NCBI RefSeq assembly: GCF_002994745.2
Contig: NW_020126830.1
Span: forward strand, 1-64,000
DNA length: 64,000 nucleotides
Direction of reading: 5' to 3'
Source: Rosa chinensis
Lineage: Eukaryota; Streptophyta; Magnoliopsida; Rosales; Rosaceae
Shown here one piece after another: positions 58,338 through 64,000 of this stretch. The position numbers and the translations under genes are program-made. The notes under the pieces were generated by a model that saw nothing but the letters and a program-made list of their open reading frames with translations, had not been told where the DNA came from and made no database searches. Numbering within the stretch: position 1 is the first letter of the stretch; each line of letters opens with the position of its first letter.

Positions 58338-59969
58338 TGTAGAACCCGAAAATTAATTATTAATTTATGGTGATTTTCTGGAATTTATTAAGTTGATTGT
58401 TGGGACGATTCGTGGTTCGAGGGTGGAGAAAAGTATTTCGGACGAATAATTACTGAAACGTTTATTTTCGAGGGGTCAAAGGGTTGACTTTTTATTCGTT
58501 GGGTTTCTCTGAAAACTTCCTTCACGAAAGTTGTAGAGCGGGTCGATACGAGTTCGTGGACATATGGAACGCGAGAACTGAGTTCGTATGAAGAAGTTAT
58601 GGCCATCGGAACAAGATTCCATTTTGGTGAATAGGAAAAAAAAAATATATCTGAAGTTTCCAAAATGGGAAACTTTTTCTCTCTCTTCGGTCCCGACCCC
58701 CGTTTCACCCTGCCATTTTCGCAGAGCTCGTTTCCCTCCTCTGGCCACCGATTGACGAATCGTTTCTTCCATTCTCTTTGCCTCAGTTCCATCTACAAGT
58801 CTGGGAAGTTTCACAGTTTGGGTCTGCCCGTGCACAGCGCTGCAAGGCTGGGAAGTCTGGCGACGGCGCTACGTCAATCCCAGATCGGAACTTCCTATTC
58901 CGGCCATCATAGCCGGTGTTTCTTGAGGGCTTTTGGAGCCCAGAGGATGTAGATGCTTTTTCCCAAGGTGGTTTGCAACGATTCAATGTGTAGAGGTCGA
59001 ATTTTGAAGATTGGGATTCTAAGGTTCATCGAGTTTCATAGCTTTCGAGGTAATTTCAGGCCATATGGCTTCAATTAAACTTTGTGCTAGTTATGAAAGT
59101 TGTAATTGGAGTTGAGATGAAGATCTTTGTTTAGGAAGTTGGGCCAAATTCTGACTTTTGACCGGCTGCGGGGCCGCCACTGTGGTGGTGTTTTCTGGCA
59201 GCTTCTGGCCACCTCAAGAAAAATTTATGCCCTCATTGTGATCTACTCGTCGATACGAACATTTTGATATATAGTTTGTAATTTTTGGAGATCATACGAG
59301 CATGTTAGGATTTTTGCGGTTTCGGTTCAATCGGTTTTGATCCGTGTGAATCCGGCCGTCCGATCGACTTGTAGTTTTGATGTTTTGACTATAGAAGTGT
59401 TACGAAGATCTTAGGTGGTCTCCGATGGGTTTAGTTTCAATTGAAGTATCTTCGGTTTATAGTTGACGTGTTTCGAACTTTAAATGATTGTGTACTTTGT
59501 GTGGTATTGATGTGACCTTGATGTGATTAGGTGACTGACGGAATTGTGTGAGCGGAGTTTGGATGATTTTGTGCTTGTCTTGATTTGTGTGAAGACGCAG
59601 CAGGATTTGGAGATGACTAAATCTCACATTGGTTTGGGTGATAATTAGTTGAGTGATAGTTAGTAGAATAAATTGTTAGCTGCAAATCATATCTGTCGCA
59701 AATAAATATTTGTTTTTGAAATATATGAACTGATCGTCAACGGTTCATGGGTAGTAAAAACAAGGATTTGTTATAAATGATTTCAATTTGAGTAGATTGG
59801 GAAATACAGTAGAAGTTGTTTGGTGAAGTGAAAAGCATTGTTTTGTGTGATTTTATCACTATTAGGTTGAGAGGTAATTTTGGAGAAAATAAATGAATTT
59901 GAAAAGGGAAGTGATTGTGTTGTAGATTTATATTTTGAAAGGAGGGTGTCATTAGTGATAATCTAGACA

Positions 59970-60115
59970 GTAGTACCAAAGTGGCGACCAAAGTGGCGAT
60001 AGTTTATATTGTAAATACCAAAGTGGTGATAGTTTATATTGTAATACCAGAGTGGCGACCAAAGTAGCGATAGTTTATACAGTAGTGCCAAAGTGTGTGA
60101 CCAAAGTGGCGATAA
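59970..60115 (+). repeat. Short minisatellite in the LTR-B-like fragment
   Basis: Three to four imperfect copies of 'accaaagtggcgatagttta' plus 'tattgtaat' or 'cagtagt', about 45-50 bp each. It is non-coding and occupies the same part of the LTR as other family-specific arrays. Confidence 0.7.
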
Positions 60116-60254
60116 TTGATGTGTTGATTGTTATGAAGAGAGTATGGATTATTGTTGAGTGATTAATGTTTGAGATTGTTGATGTGGTGTTTAGAATTAT
60201 TAATAGATGAATGGTATTGACTTTTAGTTTATTTCTATTATGGACTTGCCTGTC

Positions 60255-60485
60255 TTCTTTCGTAATCCTCCTGAACTAACTTATATGCAGGGATTACTGT
60301 TTTCAGAATTGATTGTTTTTAATGTAATCTCCTGAACTAAACGATATGTAGGGATTACTATGACTTGTATTGATTGTTTTTAATGTAATGTCCTGAACTA
60401 ATCTATACGCAGGGATTACTATGATTTGCTTGATGTGCTTTTGATGTGATCTCCTGAACTAATTCACATGCAGGGATTACTTTTT
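60255..60485 (+). repeat. Tandem units of about 60 bp with core cctgaactaa
   Basis: Four copies of 'gtaat(c/g)tcctgaactaa' followed by 'atgcagggattact' occur. The same units occur in reverse at 4880-5050 in the other LTR-B-like fragment, so they are ancestral to that subfamily. LTR-B proper lacks them. Confidence 0.75.
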
Positions 60486-60640
60486 TTTGGTTTTGAAATA
60501 TACTTGCTTTATATTTTCGAGAAGTGCTTGTTGAGATTTCAATGTTTTTGGAAGGTTACTGAGGTGACAATGATTCGGTTGAGATAAAAGGAGCATGATT
60601 TTGGATTACTGGGTTATTGATTGTTAGTTGGATAGTTGTG

Positions 60641-61082
60641 AAATTAAATGCATAAATTAAATACTACCAAACCTTCGCCAGAACTCAAAGATTTTAAATT
60701 AAGATCATAACCACATCACCTAGCTAGCACTTCCACTTGAATTACTAATGGACACACCGTGGCGTCACTACGACTATTTCTTGATCCCAAGTTCAACAAT
60801 TTCACCAAATGGATATCCAATGACACTTAATAATACCCTCATGTGCGATAAAAGTGATCGCAACCATCGTAAGACCATCTGAATGTCCTTGATTTCTGAA
60901 ACCTCTCAAAACCTCAATACTCCCTTTTGTGCTTTTTATTGGTTCCAAAATCCAAATTCTAGCTACACAAGGCCATCCTCCCCTGGCAACATCACCAGTT
61001 TTAAGATGAAGGACACCCGTCCAACATCATGTATCACCTCTAACGATACCAGGATCCGTCAGTGGTCCCACCACATTACGAT
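60641..61082. other. Unassigned DNA between two LTRs
   Basis: About 440 bp matches nothing else in the window. An open frame at 60883-61113 runs into the adjacent LTR and has no recognisable domain. It could be host DNA or a fragment of another transposon. No function is proposed. Confidence 0.3.
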
Positions 61083-63084
61083 TGATGCAGCTAAAAGCAA
61101 GCGCATAATTTAACCCTGAAATGTCATTAGTAGTAAAAGTAAGTAGGGATCGTTCTATTCCGGGGATTGAGGGTACACCTGTCATTGTCAAACAATTAAA
61201 CAATTAAAATTAAAACAAAGTATAATATTCACAAAGATATTCACAAGTATAAACATTATTTACGAAAAAGGGGGGATTTTGTTTTTGGTTTTTCGAAAAT
61301 AAAACTAAGTTAACAAAACAATTAAAATGCAAAAACATAAAAATACAAATGGAATGAGAGAACAAAGATCAAAACCGAAACATATGATTAAAATCGATTC
61401 AAACCCTAATATTGTTCATCTAAGTCATGAGAAAGGAGTTGATCATGTGAAACATTCGAAAGCAAATGAATTCCCATTTTTACTTTTCAATGCTAATTAA
61501 CCTAAGCGAAACACCTAGATTAATCCTATCAAACATGCAATCAAACCTAAAAGCTAGTCAATCATGTCATGTTTAACGCATTATACATAGAGAAAGGCTA
61601 TCAACTCAAGTGTACAACTTAGTATGGAAAAGTCCACCTAATTGCAATCCTCGTTAATTAATTCGGTCTTTGCACAAAACCTTTACTACTTTGATTCAAG
61701 TTTACACAAAACGAAAAGTCGTTTTCATGTTCTTAACCTAGCACCAATTATATCGAAATCCTAAGTGTTTGCAACCACATAAGATTAAATACAAAAGTTA
61801 TCTATAACGCAAATTTAATTAAACAAACCCACATAAGCAACTCTCGAAGAACAATAATATGAATCTGAAAATTCTCAATTAATCATAAAAATTCCAGAAA
61901 TTAATATTTGTTCAAACACATATGTCAACTAGTTCATAACCAACGAAATTCAAAGCAAAGGTTACAAAGGAGAATCGGATTACACCGTGAGATGGAGATG
62001 GTGATGAACGATTGATGTGGTGGTCTCTTGAATCTCGAAAGCAAGCTTCAAGGTTGGAGATGGATGATGGATGCTCACGGCTATGCTTCTTCTCCCTTGG
62101 CCTTGCTTGAACTCGTGGAGATGACTAGAGGATGGAGAAACTCATGGCTATGCTAAGAAGATTTTCTGATTTTTTTCTAAAGTGTAAATTGTATGGGAGA
62201 GGAGCCCTTGACGTTGAGAAAGGGGAGTTATATAGGAGCATGGCTAGGGTTCACAAAGCAATCAGAATTTTCCACATAGCTTCAACCAATGATAATTCGC
62301 CAAGTAAGCTTGTGATGTGGTCCAACCAATCATAGAATGCCAAGTAAGCCTTGTGATGTGTTCCAACCAATCATAATTCTCTAAAATACCTCCCTAATAT
62401 TTAATTGCCGAATTTCCTTGAAATTATTCTGATTTTCTTCATGAATTTCGGCCAACATTCCTTTAGGGAATTTAGGGATGAATCTAGACGCCTTTTTAGC
62501 TTTTCCTTGGTGCACACATATTTTCCTTCCATAAATATCTCCCTTGAATCTCTCTTGGCGTCATCTCCTTGATTATTTCTGATTTTCACGTTGGCAATCA
62601 CACCAAATTATTCCTCCAACAATATTTCTTTCCATAAAAGTCTCCCAAGAAAATCTCTCCTTGAAATCCTCAATCAATCATCTTCAATTCCCACGTTGTC
62701 ACCTTGTTTTTCCTTAAGTATTACATGGCAAATTTAATCCCCAAGGAAAATATATTTTCTATTTTTTTAAAAAACTCTTCCTTGATTCTCTCCTTGCCAT
62801 GTCATCTTCATGAAACTTCTCGTTCCATTTATGAACTCAATTCTGCTTATTTATTCCAAAAACCTGAAAATAGAAGCTTTCTAAAATAAGAAATGGAAAC
62901 TTTCTTAAACTAAAATGGAAACTTTCTAAAAATGGAAAATAGAAACTACAAAACGAAACTTTCTACAATTAGGAACTTTCCCATTCGAAGAATGGAAACT
63001 TTCCTAAACAGAGTTTTATTAAGGAAATAACGCAAAAATATAGGGAAATAACAGTTAAAATGTCGCATTAAAATGCTCCTATCA
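61083..63084 (-). mobile_element. LTR-A copy A4 (3' LTR of a minus-strand element)
   Basis: It starts tgatgcagctaaaagcaagc and ends tgctcctatca (2002 bp). It is close to A1 and A3 throughout. The reversed PPT follows directly, so this is a 3' LTR whose 5' partner lies beyond the window. The left flank attacgat would hold the target duplication. Confidence 0.88.
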
Positions 63085-64000
63085 AATTCCCCCACACTTA
63101 GCTTTTGCTAGTCCCTTAGCAAAATCTCACAAAGACTCAACTAAGACTCAACGAAAATTTAAAGACTCTACACAAACAATGACTCTATTGCCCTTCAACT
63201 TTTTGTCTCAGCAATCTCTTACTTTCACTAACACCAAGATTAGCACTCAACCAAGAATCAATGTTTAAGCATTCGAGAGTTAATTGAAACACATAATCTT
63301 CACATACACAAGTAGGACTTGGTTGTAACAATGGTGATGGGTTATGTTAAGCATGTTCAGACAAGTATGATTCATATCCTCACAAGGTATATCCACTCTT
63401 TCTTCTCTCAGAATTCAAGGCAATGCTTAAAAGCTTATAATCACTCAATTATATGTGAGAGAAAATATTTTGAGGCAATCAAATAGCTCACATATATAAG
63501 AAATGAAAAGCACTTTGTGAATATAATTATTTTATTTTTTTTCAAAAGATCTCATGAAGGATATCAACTACTTGCACTGATGGACCCAAGCCATAGGTTC
63601 AACTCTTGTAACTCATCTCCACATCAAAGGCTGTCCCATCTTAAAGGATCATGAAGGTCTTCTCAAAGGTTGTAATGGGGCTAAGGCTCAAGGTTTTAAG
63701 AAATGAAAGGTAAGGAATTTAACAAAGTGTCCTAAAAACCTAGCAGAGTTCATGTAGATGTAGAGACTTCTAGAAATCCACCAAGGCATAGCAAAACGTC
63801 ATGTCCTTCCTAGGGTAAAATAAAAGGGCCTAATGTCTTCATGTTGGGCCCAACTTCATTCTAAACTTCTCTTGAACTCTTGTGAATTGGACAAAGGCCA
63901 AATTTTTCATTAGTGGGCCTTCAATTCAAAACAATCTCCAAACTCACCAAGTATGGGGACTAAAATCCATAAACATTTTTTTTTTCTCTTTCTTACATTT
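63085..64000 (-). mobile_element. PPT and 3' UTR of an LTR-A element running off the window
   Basis: The reversed PPT (63085-63102, aattcccccacacttagc) is followed by sequence that mirrors the Element I 3' UTR from 37380 back to about 36500. This includes the 'accaagtatggggactaaaa' block at 63946. It is non-coding here. An integrase gene on the minus strand would be expected about 1.3 kb beyond the window edge. Confidence 0.8.

Larger units (their letters stand above)
58338..60640 (+). mobile_element. LTR-B-like fragment, sense strand plus
   Basis: It starts tgtagaacccgaaaattaat. It then follows LTR-B in reverse complement, including 'acttccttcacgaaagttgt' near 58517 and 'tcgatacgagttcgtggaca' near 58542. 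Downstream it carries two tandem arrays. The normal LTR-B end (ggggcgtgaca) is not reached; similarity fades near 60640. It is a diverged relative of the 4144-6398 fragment, in opposite orientation. Confidence 0.7.

Noticed and set aside
58388..58835. Minus-strand frames of 119-134 residues as genes
   Set aside because: They are antisense to the sense U3/R of an LTR-B-like fragment, overlap in two frames, and match no family.

Overview
This window reads as nuclear DNA of a flowering plant, most likely a eudicot. It is AT-rich, almost gene-free, and packed with nested LTR retrotransposons. The one recognisable host gene is the broken 3' end of a TPS-a-type terpene synthase with plant intron structure. 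I see no prokaryotic genes, CRISPR array, rRNA or complete tRNA. I name the LTR families A to F here; the names are local to this window.

Backbone (about 8.8-47.2 kb): a plus-strand Ty3/gypsy element of the Athila/Tat type ('Element I'). Its order is remnant 5' LTR-A, tRNA-Asp-type PBS, leader, gag, protease, RT, RNase H, integrase, long 3' UTR, PPT and LTR-A. It is split by four insertions: (1) a minus-strand LTR-C element (10960-20386) inside gag, which carries a solo LTR-A (16218-18088); (2) a minus-strand element with 2.9-kb LTR-B copies and gag but no pol (22237-30269), just upstream of RT; (3) a solo LTR-A (31687-33707) between RNase H and integrase; (4) a solo LTR-A in reverse (39069-41021) inside the 3' LTR. 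Five-base target duplications (ttacc, aaatc, gcctt, gtctc) support these joins, and a probable collapsed aggta supports the first. The 3' LTR is followed directly by a second PBS and leader, so two Element I copies share an LTR. The second leader holds a solo LTR-D (41793-46745, TSD agggc), which itself holds a solo LTR-C (44828-46590, TSD acttt).

Left flank (1-8.8 kb): truncated LTR-A, LTR-B and LTR-C pieces, a MITE-like unit with long inverted repeats, and about 740 bp of unassigned DNA. Right flank: a minus-strand Tekay/Del-like chromovirus (Element E, 47241-55665) with decayed gag and pol; an LTR-F fragment ending exactly in a terpene synthase exon (56760-57389); an LTR-B-like fragment with minisatellites (58338 to about 60640); 440 bp of unassigned DNA; and the 3' LTR and 3' UTR of a further minus-strand LTR-A element running off the window.

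Sequence quality matters for reading this window. From about 8.6 to 13.1 kb nearly every difference from paralogous copies is a lost single base, mostly in short runs. That looks like unpolished long-read sequence rather than evolution, so gene breaks and the odd join near 8.79 kb should not be taken at face value. No new biological system stands out. The most interesting signals are the pol-less element with four zinc knuckles, leader and UTR blocks conserved between families, and the shared-LTR tandem.
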